From Trebouxia sp. TZW2008 (taxonomy: Eukaryota; Chlorophyta; Trebouxiophyceae; Trebouxiales; Trebouxiaceae), in assembly GCA_002118135.1 (NCBI GenBank), contig BDIU01000350.1, forward strand, positions 62,001 to 126,000: 64,000 bases of DNA. Reading direction: 5' to 3'. Shown one piece after another: positions 26,001 through 35,620 of this stretch. Below the pieces are notes generated by a model that saw nothing but the letters and a program-made list of their open reading frames with translations, was not told where the DNA came from and ran no database searches. Position 1 is the stretch's first letter. Each line of letters begins with the position of its first letter. Both the position numbers and the translations under genes were made by a program.

Positions 26001-29000
26001 ACCTGATGTCTGAGCCATCTGAGCCATTGTCCACATATGCTGTGATAGCAACAATGCCAGCATTGACATTGTACACCACGTCTGTGCGTGTCACCCCTGA
26101 GACGTTGTACAGCAGCAGGGGATTGAGCTGGGCTACCCTCCCCCCAAAGTTCACGGTGATGGTGGGATTGGTGTGATCAGTCACCAGCTGAGGCGATGTG
26201 ATAGTCACCTGCACAATGTCAACATGCACTATGTTACACATTCTGGCATGCAAAGCTCGACTGCATGACTTCACATGTACACTTAACATGCCAAATGCTG
26301 ACAATAGGGTTTATATGATCAGTGACCAGCTGAGATGATGTGATAGTCACCTGCATACTGTCAACATGCAGATTGTGACAACGATAACAACTGCATGATG
26401 CAAGATTGGCGTGCCAAAGAGTGCAACGGAATTCATGTGACGTGAATGACTGCATGAGCATGCATCAGCTATGGTGTCAGCCACTGAGATTCGTGCATGT
26501 GTGCCCTGTCAAACAATCCTGCAAAAAGTCAATCGACAAAATACAAGAGATCGACTCAATGCATGAATCAATATGTGTATGTCTAGACACCAGCACTATG
26601 ATGGGTGTCAAAAAGCATCCCATGCGTAAACGCTTCTGAGCGCAGAAGAACTTCTGGGTTGTGGGATTTGCAAAACATCATCACAAACTCAAGCTTTGAA
26701 CACAGGCACAGTGCAGAGGGATTCTAAAGTTGCTGGGATTCTGACCTGTGGTGCGACTGTGTTGACATCAACAGTGATAGTGGACGCCGCAACAGCAGCG
26801 CTCGCAATTGTGCTGACAGCAACAGCAGCCTTCTGGCTTTTGGTGCTGACAGACACGTCATAGCTGTTGGTGCCGCTCACAGGGGTCACGCTTTGCAAGT
26901 CACCATTGCTGACTTTGATGTCACTGGCTGTGAGAGCTGACTTGGACTGGATGCGCACTGTGAAATCCCTCTGCAGCATCAAAAACATGATTGAGCGCTA
27001 TGATAGTGACCGACACTTTGCAAGTCCCCATTGCTGACTTTGATGTCACTGGCTGTCAGAGCTGACTAAGACTGAATGCGCTCTGTAAAATTCCTCTGCA
27101 GCACCAAATCTGCAGCACCAAACCAGATCAGTTCATTGCCGTGGGAACAGCAGCATTCTGGCTTTTGGTGCTGACAGACACGTCATAGCTGTTGGTGCTG
27201 CTCACAGGGGTAATGCTTTGCAAGTCACCATTGCTGACTTTGATGTCACTGGCTGTGAGAGCTGACTTGGACTGAATTTGCACAGTGAAGTCCCTCTGCA
27301 TCATCACCAAAAAAGCTTCAGGTCTGCAGAACAGCAATGACATACACAAGGAGACAGCATGCGTGCACAAGATATTTGCACTGTGCAAAGTCACGAGGAG
27401 GACAACGTGCAACCTATAGGCATTGGGCCATGACAAAGCAGGCACTCAGCAGCATGCCAAGCAGTTCAGACAGCAATCAAACACACCACGAGTCATTTGA
27501 TGGGCCAACAGGCAATATCACTGCTGAGATATGCTGCTGCAGCCTGACATGGTGCAGCTGCTGTGTATGTATGTTTGTCAGGAGCTGGTTCCCCTGAAAG
27601 CCCAGAAGTGAGATGCATTCCTGACCTGATTGGTGTAGATGTCACCAGTGGCTTGACTGGCTGCCAAACTACTTGCAGCCACCACAAAACCAGTGGCAGG
27701 GTCAATGCTCAGGGCTGTGGCATTGGCAGGGGTCATGAAAGTGAGGGCGCCCTCTTGCAGGGCAGCGGAACCTGCTGGAGCAGCTGCAGGGGCAAAGGCA
27801 GGGCCTCCTGCAGGTGTCCCTGCATGTCCAGCCACAGATGACATAGCGTGACCAGAGTACCAGCATGCATCACGTGACAAACTGGGAAGAAGTACATCAC
27901 CAAAGTTCTGAATGTTTGATTACCGGCAATTTCTCCAAAGTTGCTGCATTATGACGACTCTTGAGAGCTTTCAGCTTTGTTCAAAGCTTGTAGCACTCGT
28001 TTGATGGCCCAAAACTGTCAGCTGCACATGTACGGTGCTGGCATGACTGCTTGTCAAATAGGCATAAGCTCAAGCATCAGATGCATGGATGTGCAATCAG
28101 TTTTGCGGCCAGTTTTGAGGCCAGCTACATGTCATACACCAGCTGCATGTCATGCACCAATCACCAAAATTGATCACAAGGAATCTGCAGCCAGTCAGAT
28201 TGTGACTCACCATACGGATACAACGGAGAGGGTGCAAAAGCTGATCCTGGTGAAGCAGCTGCAGCCTCAGGTGTCAAGGCACTGGGAGTGGCAGCTGCTC
28301 CTGCACCTGCCAGGGCAGCACCAGACGGCCCTGGGGCTGGTGCCAGCGTTCCTGAGGGGGTGACTACCTCACCAGCAGGTGCCGGTGCAGGTGCTGGTGC
28401 TGACTGATTCTGGCCTGCTGCTGCAGCAGCTGCAGGCCCAGGTGTGGGGGCTGTGGCAGGGGCAAAGCCTGGGGCGCCTGGGCCAGGGGCAAATGCAAAG
28501 GGCCCTGGGGCAGGGGCAAATGCAAATGGCCCTGGGGCAGGAGCAGGTACAGGGAAGCTACCTGCAAAGGCAATACACGAACATCAGAGCTGCACACAGT
28601 TACCTGCAGACAAGCTTGAGACTATTTAAATGGCTTTGACAATGTTGCAAGTGCATGCTAGCAGGGCCAAAATGCCCAGCATCTCAATTTAGCCACAATG
28701 CCAAAAACTCAATTAGGGGCGAAAATAGCGGGCAAGCTGGAATTGGTAGCTGTCTTTGCAATGACAGCATTCCAAGCATGCTAGAGAAGTGGGGGAGGGG
28801 GGAGGCGGTGCCTGAGACTGGGAAAGGGGGGTTGCTGGGGGTGGGAGCAGGGGCTGTGGTAGTAACAGTAGGGGCTGAGGCTAAGGCAGTACTGTTCTGG
28901 AGGGCGGGTGCAGGGGCAAAGGCTGGGGGGTTGCTGGGAACGGGAGCAGGGGCAGTGCCATCATCAATAGGGGCTGGGGCAAGGGCAGTACTGTTCTGGG

Positions 29001-29991
29001 GGGCAAGGGCAGGAGCAAGGGCTGGGGAGGTACTGTTTTGAGGGGCGGGGGCTGGGGCTGTGGCTGTGGGGGTCTGGTCATTTGGGGCAGGGGCAGGGTA
29101 GGGGTTGGTCTGATCACTGGGGTTGGGAGTGGGGGCTGTGGCATTACTCTGGCCTGGGGCGAGATTGGGGGTAGAGGCGGGGGCAGGGGTGGGGTTGGAT
29201 GCGTTGGTCTGGGGATTGGGGGCGGGGGCAGGCACGGTGGTATTGCTCTCACTTGGAGCAGGGGCACGGGCAGGGCTGGTGGCATTAGCCCTGCCTGGGG
29301 CAGGAGCAGGGGGTAGTGTGGCATTGCTTCCACTGGGGGCTGCAGCGGGTACTCCTGAGGAGTTTCTACTGCCTGCGAAACGCTGTGAATGTCAACAGGA
29401 AGTGCTGCAAAGCGCTTTGGGCGTCGCAAGGTATTTGCAGCGCTCTGGACATCATAAAAGACGCTTAATGCTGTCACAAGACATGCACCTTGAATGTCAC
29501 AGACATGCACTTACAGCGTCACAAGACATGCACAAAGCAGGCTGGCTGGTGTTCTATTCAGGCTGCTGTCTTGCTAATAACCTGGCATGCAAACTGCTGC
29601 CCACCTGCTTGCAGACATATTGAACAGTCTAACAGTGTCAATAAGTACAAACAATGTGACATAAAGAAGGTTGAGCGTTACATACTTGACAGCTTACCAA
29701 CCTCATGCACACTTGGAAATGACACATGAGATGCTGAGGTCTGCAGCGGCATTACCAGACGCAGAAGGTGCAGTCACATTGCGAGACACAGCAGCAGTAG
29801 CTGCTGGTGAAGGAGAATGATGTAAGGGTGATGCAGTGGGTGAAGGAAATAAGGATATCACTGTCAAGGGGGTAGACCCAGTGCCTGTCAAAGGGGAAGT
29901 TGAAGGAGAGGAAGGGGAGAGGGCAATCACTGCCAGAGGGGAAGTGCTGACTGGACTGCTGGTGGCAGCGGGGGTGGCAGGGGGGGCTGNN

Positions 29992-30022
<31 letters not shown>

Positions 30023-31322
30023 GTGGATGTGGGTGTGGGTGTAGTTGCAGGTGCCCTACTTGAGGGGGTGGTTGGACTGGGGGTACGGGCTGTGGTTGGG
30101 GTTGGAGTGGCAGCTGTGGGGTTTGGTGTTCGGGCTGTAGTGGGGGTTGGGGTTGCGGCTGTGGTTGCTGCGGGGGTTGTGACAGGGGCAGGGGTCACAA
30201 TGGGGGCTGTGGTGGGGGTTGGACTGGCAGTGGCTGCAACAGTGACAGCAGTGGTTGGGACTGGAGTGGGGGCGACTGTGGCTGCAACAGTTGGGGTTGG
30301 GGTGGTGGCGGCGGGGGTCTCTGGGGGGGTTGGGGCGGGAGTTGCTGCTGGGGGAGGGGGGCTACCTGCGGCGGGAGACTGAGGGGATGCATTAGCTGCA
30401 GGAATGGTGGTGGGGGCTTGGGTGGCTGGAGGAGGGGTAGCTGCGGGAGGGGTTTCTGTAACTGTGGGGGTGAGTATGGGGGTTGATATGGGGGCTGGGG
30501 TGAGGGAGGGGATGTCACCTGACACACACTCAGCCTATAGCGCTGTACATTCTAGAGGCATGAAGACAGTGACCCAACATGCTGTAGGCTGCTGCGTGAA
30601 TGTGATCTAAATGATAACAATGCACTACAACATCAGTGTAGCTTCTGCCTGATCAACTCAAGATTAAGTCATGCGGAGGCCTGATGTGCCGAGGCGTGAT
30701 GTGCAGAGCTCCTAAGGGATTTCTGATGCTGCTGCTGCAGATGGCAACAGATGCTGCTGAGGGAAGGCTGCGCACCTTCAGTGGCGTTCTGGGCCAAACG
30801 CCTTCTTGCGCTTGACGTCAAGTACAAAGGCTCAGCTGTACCAGCTACAGCACTTGCATCCTGCAGCATGAAGCAGGGAGTTTGATATTGTGGGTAATGA
30901 TTGCACCAGATAAGTCTGTAACAACTGTGTGCTGCAAAGCTGGCAGCGCCTAGAATTGTACAAGAGCTGTGGCAGGTTGTACAACACGGTATGACCAGAC
31001 AATCAAAGCTTTGCAAACTGCAGATAGACATAGCAGGCATGACAGGCAAATTGGAAGCATCGCTGATCAATGATGAAATAGGGCATCTGAGGCAAAGGCA
31101 ACTGACCGGTAGCTTCTCAGGTTGGGAAACACGTTGTGAAGTTGCGACTTCAGGTCGTGCCTCGGCGACTGCAGAGACTCTGACGTGGTGCGGCTGGTTT
31201 GATCTGATTGGGCGTGAGCCTTCCTGCTGGGACTGTTCTGCTGTTACGGTCACCAGTGGGCCAGACAGACACAACAGCAACACGAGCAGTGTGCGCGTTG
31301 AGACGCCGAATTGATCGCGCAT
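15241..31322 (-). CDS. Large Ig-like / TRP-like multipass membrane protein with glycosylated Pro-rich ectodomain
   Basis: This is read as one gene because successive exons join in phase. Exact or near-exact exons: 31322-31107, 30860-30776, 30518-29726 (contains an assembly gap), 29372-~28815, 28561-28211, 27819-27626, 26970-26746, 26208-26003, 25675-25503, 25265-25088, 24001-~23803, 22617-22492, 22035-21905, 21467-21259, 20977-20808, 20146-19974, 19527-19277, 18701-18581, 17625-17453, 17116-16927, 16700-16557 and 16278-15241. Some exon near 22.98-23.17 kb is uncertain. Order of parts: signal peptide (RTLLVLLLCLSGPLVTVTA), Pro/Thr/Ala-rich stalk with many N-X-S/T sites, two bacterial-type Ig-like domains (FTVRIQSKSALTASDIKVSN; VTDHTNPTITVNF and DLNGNPNSAASQVV), then about nine hydrophobic spans (GVILVLLLPVGFLVISGFFI, VIALMVLSLLHMVFLRFF, etc.), an FPENY...GFSWSAFDV loop, and a Ser/Pro-rich cytosolic tail of about 340 aa. 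The topology resembles TRP-like/flavin-carrier channels. Function is inferred only. Confidence 0.65.
17545..18275 (-). repeat. Six-copy tandem array of an exon's acceptor edge
   Basis: The acceptor plus first ~60 nt of the exon at 17625 (encoding VIALMVLSLLHMVFLRFFEP), together with ~56 nt of preceding intron, is repeated. Copies start at 17625 (working), 17741, 17862, 17978, 18100 and about 18217. Spacings alternate at about 116 and 122 bp, and two intron subtypes alternate (AATCATCAAGTGC versus AATCTATCAAGTGC), so the array grew partly as dimers. Only the first copy continues into the full exon with a donor at 17453. The most distal copy has lost the acceptor AG (CAG to CAT). Confidence 0.85.
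18765..18825 (-). repeat. Ghost acceptor-side copy of exon 18701-18581
   Basis: On the minus strand TGTAGGGGCAGAGGGCTGTTCTATTGG copies TGCAGGGGCAGAGGGCTGTTCTATCGG, followed by TACTAGCTGCAG versus TACCAGCTGCAG. It sits 100 bp upstream of the working exon and ends after about 45 nt. An in-frame TAG is present. Confidence 0.7.
19105..19185 (-). repeat. Ghost donor-side copy of exon 19527-19277
   Basis: On the minus strand GTGGACCCAGTGCCAGGC ... CTTGGCAGGCCTCTTCAGTC(T)TTCAG copies the exon end GTGGACCCTGTGACAGGC ... CTTGGCAGACCTCTCCTATCCTTCAG. After the exon end the working copy has GTGAGG and the ghost has ATAAGG, so the ghost's donor is dead. It lies downstream in transcription. Confidence 0.7.
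19855..19900 (-). repeat. Ghost donor-side copy of exon 20146-19974
   Basis: On the minus strand GAAAGACCCTGATAAACCTGTG|GTGAGT copies GAAGACCCTGATGAACCTGTG|GTAATT. Here the downstream copy has the stronger donor consensus, so either site might be used. Confidence 0.6.
20650..20745 (-). repeat. Ghost donor-side copy of exon 20977-20808
   Basis: The last ~70 nt of the exon (encoding PELLVLFIALAAIAQGAA) and its GTAAGTCA donor are repeated downstream at about 20740-20660 with few changes. Both copies keep an intact GTAAGT, so this could be a tandem alternative 3' exon or a recent duplicate. Confidence 0.75.
21540..21660 (-). repeat. Ghost acceptor-side copy of exon 21467-21259
   Basis: On the minus strand CTGCAGCAAACCAGCAACAGCAGCACC... 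through GTGGTGACCAGCACAGGCTTGCAGTCT is repeated about 180 bp upstream of the working exon. The copy carries small substitutions and a length change near the GERLVV codons. Confidence 0.7.
22983..23105. repeat. Poly-G/poly-C tract with 2-bp N gap and flanking duplicate
   Basis: Runs of G on the + strand (C on the coding minus strand) are interrupted by NN at 23029-23030. The tract is flanked by two copies of GCGTGACTGTACCTTGAGCA. If coding, it would give a TVTPPPPP-type proline tract. The true length is unknown because of the gap. Confidence 0.6.
24201..24383. mobile_element. Fold-back (MITE-like) element, copy 1
   Basis: Long terminal inverted repeats: TGTCCTTGTATGCTG... at the left and ...CAGCATGCAAGGACA at the right. 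The match runs inward through CTATGACAGCAGGAATCTCAGCAAAAA, about 55 bp per arm with mismatches. There is no coding capacity. It lies in an intron of the membrane-protein gene. Confidence 0.7.
24383..24450 (-). repeat. Ghost acceptor-side copy of exon 24001-23803
   Basis: On the minus strand GGTTGCAG|TGCACTACACGAGATTGATGAGTCATAGGATAGCATCAGCAG copies TTGTTGCAG|TGCTCCGTGGAAGATTGATGAGTCACAGGATGGCATCAGCAG. It abuts fold-back element copy 1. Confidence 0.65.
24555..24725. mobile_element. Fold-back (MITE-like) element, copy 2
   Basis: Same structure as the element at 24201-24383: arms TATCCTTGCATACTGTTGAAAGCATAC... and ...GTATGCTCTCAACAGCATGCAGTA, sharing CTATGACAGCAGGAATCTCAGC. The core ACTACAGCAGCAGCCAAAGACAACAT matches copy 1 (TCTACAGCAGCAGCCAAACACAACAT). 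Confidence 0.7.
26285..26370 (-). repeat. Ghost acceptor-side copy of second Ig-like exon
   Basis: On the minus strand CAG|GTGACTATCACATCATCTCAGCTGGTCACTGATCATA copies the start of the exon at 26208 (VTITSPQLVTDH). The match fades after about 55 nt. It lies about 140 bp upstream of the working exon. Confidence 0.7.
27005..27310 (-). repeat. Two ghost copies of the first Ig-like exon
   Basis: The exon 26970-26746 has two truncated relatives upstream: 27302-27133 (about 165 nt, nearly identical through TKSQ-AAV, then diverging with no donor) and about 27097-27007 (about 85 nt, with an in-frame TAG). All three begin CTGCAG or ATGCAG | AGGGA(C/T)TT or the like. Confidence 0.8.
29988..30021. repeat. 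Poly-G/poly-C tract with N gap inside the Pro-rich exon
   Basis: About 30 G on the + strand with NN at 29990-29991. On the coding strand it is a proline run in the stalk. The gap makes the reading frame across it uncertain. The frames on each side (TPTPTSTPPPPP... and ...ALSPSSPSTSPLTGTGSTP) are both clearly coding. Confidence 0.7.
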
Positions 31323-32743
31323 GCTTGCGCTGCGTCTGGGCTTCACATTTGAAACTGATCTGACAGCTCGGCGACCCGTGCAACCTGCCGTAGTTGCAAG
31401 TGCCAGTAATGCGGACTTTCTGACGCCGAAAGTGTCGTAAAGATCGTTGTGACGAGGCGGATGTGGTAGTTGAAGCTTGTGACGGCTGTCGTTGAAACAG
31501 GCCCACTCAGGTAGCACTTGTGAGCGATGTAACGAGGCTGCTAATCATGTAGTGCCAGACCTCTTTACGCAGTCGCCAGCTCCAGTAAAGTCACACGACG
31601 AAGGTTGGGCAACACCGGACATGCGCACGTGACAGGTAGGCTCTGACAGCTGTCCGTCTATTGAAAACTTCGAAGCCCTCCGGTCGGACATGGAATCGGC
31701 CTTTCAGATCAGCCTAATGCCCCGCCCTATCGCCTTAAGCGTGAACTCTGACCAGTGCAGCCCTGATGCAGCAACACCATTTCTGTGTTCAACTGTGCAT
31801 TGCTTGTGAGCTAGTTGACGCTGCATGAAATTGTACATACACCGCAGCAAACTTATCACACATGTACAACCATATGCATGCCAGTCACAACTCTGGTCCA
31901 GCCGGTTGCATGCGCCTAATCTGCCTCGTTAATTAAGCCGCTGAAAGTATTGCATCAACTTCAGCGTGCCGATGATCCTGCCATTGTGGCAGTGTATACA
32001 ATCAAGTACGGCGATTTCAGGCGTGTGATCCGCAGTACCGGTGTTTGATTGTGAGTAACAGCTTCTGCATGAGAGCCTGACCTAGTCCAAACTTTCAAGC
32101 TGCGACCTTTCAGGCAAGCGAAGCAAAAGTTCCACGATCTACATGTCTTCATTGCTGCAGGCAGCTTTCTGCAGGCACAGTCATGTTCAAATTCAGGTTA
32201 CAATAGTCATTGCAAACTTACAAGTCTTCTGAAAACTCCTGCCAGTACTAGTCACTCCGAGGCAAACAAGCTTACTTCCAAAACAGCATTGGGGAAGCAA
32301 TGCTGAAACTTTTCTGTATGGCATGTTGAAACACATATCGGTGTGACCGGCATTAGAGCATAAGGAAGGGATGCAGCAAAACAGACCAGTGTTAGAGACA
32401 AAGTCAACCAAATAAACACATAGGCACCTGCCATATGACTTGCCAAACGCAATGTTGTCAGCAGTGAGGACAGTTCCAGGATGGTAATCTCTTGATGATC
32501 CGACACTGACAGCTGCGTAGCAATTGCAAGTAAGCTGGCAACATTGCGCTGAGCAGCATATTGCTCATGCATGCTGGGATTCACAAACTTCTGAAAAGCA
32601 TTTGGACAGGAAGCTTAGATTGCTGCCCCAGGATTGGCATAAGCATTCACGGTCTGAAAGACCCTGCTCATGAGCGTCAGACTTGAAAGTCTCATGTTGC
32701 TTTGCATGGGCACTGAAGGTTGCTGGTCTGAAGCTGACTAAAT
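31323..32743. other. Intergenic, upstream of the membrane-protein gene and downstream of TIM9
   Basis: No convincing gene. Minus-strand open frames at 32252-32584 and 31961-32152 lack motifs or splice support. The part next to 31322 should hold the promoter of the membrane-protein gene and is locally richer in CpG. Confidence 0.5.
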
Positions 32744-33205
32744 CTAGCGCCCCGTTTGCTGTTGCATAACCTGCTGCATTTGTTGCTCTGCTTGACTTGA
32801 TAGCTCTCCAAATCTCATTCCTACCCTGGCAGAATGCTTCATGAACTTCTCGCAGCATCTTGTCACACACTGCAGGAGAAACACTTGCAATCATAGGGAC
32901 AGTGCCTGGCACCAACATCTGCAAAACGTGCATAAGGCCACGCACCCTTTCTTCGCTGCTTTCGAGATCCTTCCGTCGAAACGACTCCACGCAGTCTCTG
33001 AAGCATCTCTCTACCACGTTGTTGTACATCCGCAGACTGCGCATACCCGATGCACTTCAGCACTCAGAACAAAAGCTCTGACGCGTGACATCGTACATGA
33101 ACGCAGGACGCACCTGTCTCTGACTTGCATCTCTTCGATCTGCGTCATCAAAGCGTTCTTTTGCGCATCGGGCAAGCCCTCGAGGCCCTCAATGGGGTTG
33201 TTCAT
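32744..33205 (-). CDS. TIM9: Mitochondrial import inner-membrane chaperone TIM9
   Basis: Small TIM chaperone of the intermembrane space. With TIM10 it forms the hexamer that escorts hydrophobic carrier precursors to the TIM22 translocase. Exact exons 33205-33114, 33036-32946 and 32869-32744, in phase, give 102 aa. Both twin CX3C motifs are present (CFRDC and CVTRC), flanked by the family's NNVVERCFRDCVESFRRKDL and CEKFMKHSARVGMRFGEL. The start MNNPIEGLEGLPDAQKNALM is the only in-frame ATG and fits the family. The Gln-rich C-terminus (QQMQQVMQQQTGR) is a little longer than usual. Identification rests on the CX3C spacing and flanks. Confidence 0.95.
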
Positions 33206-34094
33206 GACTTGTGCTGCTATTTAGGTCAAGACTGCTGCTTATCAAACGTGAACGTGCAGCGCCAGGACTTCAGGGATGCGTGACGGGACGCGATGAGAGC
33301 AGGATTGTTCAAGTGTGGTGCAAGGAGAACTCACGCAGTCAACAGGAAGCAATAGAGGCCATGCCGCAGGAAGTCGAGTTTGCACCTGACTGAAGGTCGA
33401 GGGTTTGCCAAAAATGATGTGATATTGCAGGGTTTCTGTCCTTGAAGCATTGCATTTTGTTCCATCAATTGATCGGCCCGCAGAGCCGAGCTGGACCTTT
33501 GAGAAATTGAAAGGGTTTAAACGCAGCACAGACAGTCATGATGAATTTGCTGAAAGCTGGCTTCAGATACATGCATGATGCACCTGCTGTCGGAACTGCA
33601 AAACTGGCTGATCATAAGCATGTAATGAGACACAAAACAGCCAAGTTCAGTGGCTGCAATTGCATCTGCCAGAGCCATAACATGTGTCTGTGCAAGGCCC
33701 CTTGAGTTGCTGCAGCCATGGAATCACCTAACAAAGCCTGCAAGCTGGCTTGTGAATGTCTTGGACTGGGTTTTCTGACCAGTGACTTTTCTGGAACACT
33801 GCAAACTTGCAAGGTAGCTATTTCTTCAGCTGTGTGAAACACACCAGCACTCGAAACGGGTCCTTTACACTGATAACTTTGTCTTTACCGGACTTATCCA
33901 CAGCAAACGCTGTGCCACAGCAGGGTCAAAAGACGCTGATGACTGAAAGGGTGTGCAGCGTAATAGCAGACTGGCAATTACTCTTGCATGACACAAAATT
34001 GCTCGCCATGTCTGGCCAGAATGTTTTTGTAACAGTCTGCTGTATGGTTCCCAAGGCAAGCAAGCTCGATAAGGTAGCACTCGCCGTGCTTGTG
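33206..34094. other. Intergenic between SRP9 and TIM9
   Basis: No gene seen. The interval should hold the TIM9 promoter and the SRP9 3' UTR. Confidence 0.5.
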
Positions 34095-34595
34095 TCAACC
34101 TTTTCGCCTTTTCTGCCCTTTTTTGGGTGGTTGCGTTTGCTGAGGTTTTTGGCTGCTTTCTTGCGCTTGGGGTGCTGAAACACTATTGCTTGAATCCTCT
34201 GCTGTATCTGCAAAGTCACAGCAGTCAAATGCCAGCTATGCCCCAATGTGACTTTGCTCTGACAGCTCCAGCTGTGAGGGTTACCTTCAGCTTCAGAACC
34301 TTGCGCCATGAGGTGGAAAAACAGTAGGTTCAGCTTCTCGATCTTTTTGACATCGGCTATTTGATCAGTCTTATATTGCAAAGCCTGCAGTTGTAATCAA
34401 TCTTGAGACAACCCTCTGTGCAGCAGGAAAAAGCGTTGATCAGACAACGGTGCTCACTGTCTTGTCATCGGTCACTTTCAAGACAGCCTTGCAATCGCAG
34501 TGTCTGTATTTCAACACGTATCGCGTTCTGATAGGATCGCTTCGATACAAGGCTTCGGCTTGTTCCGCAAAGGTGTCCCAGTCTGCTATGTACAT
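34095..34595 (-). CDS. SRP9: Signal recognition particle 9 kDa subunit
   Basis: SRP9 pairs with SRP14 to bind the Alu domain of SRP RNA and pause elongation during targeting to the ER. Exact exons 34595-34458, 34384-34285 and 34207-34095, in phase, give 116 aa. Characteristic segments: MYIADWDTFAEQAEALYRSD, TRYVLKYRHCDCKAVLKVTD and YKTDQIADVKKIEKLNLLFF. The C-terminal tail is Gln/Lys-rich (PPKKGQKRRKG), as in plant homologues. The start matches the family start exactly. Confidence 0.95.
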
Positions 34596-35620
34596 GTGCC
34601 GGCCCGCCTGCGGCGACCGGCGTCTACCACTTCAGAAAGCGATCAGAGCGCCTTTCCTTTCAAGGTACAAGCAAAAAGAGATGATGGCAGCCTGCTGCTA
34701 ATGCCGTTATCAAGCCTGGACGCGACCTGCTATATGCTGTGGGGCTATGCATGGGGTTGGGGTCAGAACAGGGGTCAGGCATGGGGTACTCGCCCCTGAA
34801 TGGAGTTGGGTCTGCAACAGGTCACAGCGAGGATTGATACTGTATTGGCAGAGTCTGCAGCTTGTGTGCTTGCTTGCATAGCTATAGGGGCTGCATGCTT
34901 CAAGCTTGTCAATAAACTCAAGGTGACAAGCCATTTCTTACATGTTGTGGCAATGCCCTTGGCTGCGTCAATGGCAGCGTCAGCAGCCCCAAACCAATGA
35001 TTGAAATCACTGTCACTTTTCAGCATTACAGCCTTTACCAGCTTTTACCAGCAAGTGAAGATGCCAATTCTGGTGATTGTCTTGCAGGCTTCTGTGGCCC
35101 AACGAGCTCTACAAATGGCTATCTCGAGGCCAGGAAGCATTCAGCATAATTACAGCCCTAAACCTTCACAAACAAAGCATCAGTTGCAAAAATGTCATGT
35201 GCTGCAAGTCCAGGTCCATCTCATTGATTGTTGACAACTTGTAAATGCTGCCAATGCCCTGCAAAATCTGAAAAGATTTGCAAACGTACTACTGTTGATA
35301 CAAAAGTCATTGGCTGATGTTGATACAGGGGGCATGGCCTCATTTGTAAGACTGCAGTGCTGCGGCATCTTGTGCAGCTGTCACCCTAGTCTGCAGCTCC
35401 TCAAGATGATGCACCCAATCAGCTGTGCTGCTATGATCATAAGCAGTATCTTAGTGTTTTCTGCCCCTGAATGTCAGACATGTCACAAGCATGCAACACT
35501 ATATCATAACAGAACGTAGGCCAGCTGTTTGCACTGACAGCACAAGCATAGACATACATGTAGAGTGGGGTATGGCACTAAGAGCACAAGCGCACAGGTA
35601 CATGCAGAGTGGGGTGTGGA
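34596..35620. other. Intergenic between the PARP gene and SRP9
   Basis: Contains the SRP9 promoter and the PARP 3' UTR. A minus-strand stretch near 34945-35005 (HWFGAADAAIDAAKG) looks coding but has no partner exons, so I do not call it. Confidence 0.4.

Noticed and set aside
28850..30500. Long Gly/Val-rich open frames on the plus strand
   Set aside because: They are the antisense of the Pro/Thr/Ala-rich exons. The minus strand has a signal peptide, phased splice sites and N-glycosylation sequons.
34450..34799. Plus-strand frames over the SRP9 first exon
   Set aside because: Antisense shadows. The minus strand matches SRP9 residue by residue with correct splice phases.
34945..35005. Minus-strand exon-like HWFGAADAAIDAAKG
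   Set aside because: A good donor follows (GTAAGA), but it lies after the PARP stop and before the SRP9 start with nothing in phase to join.
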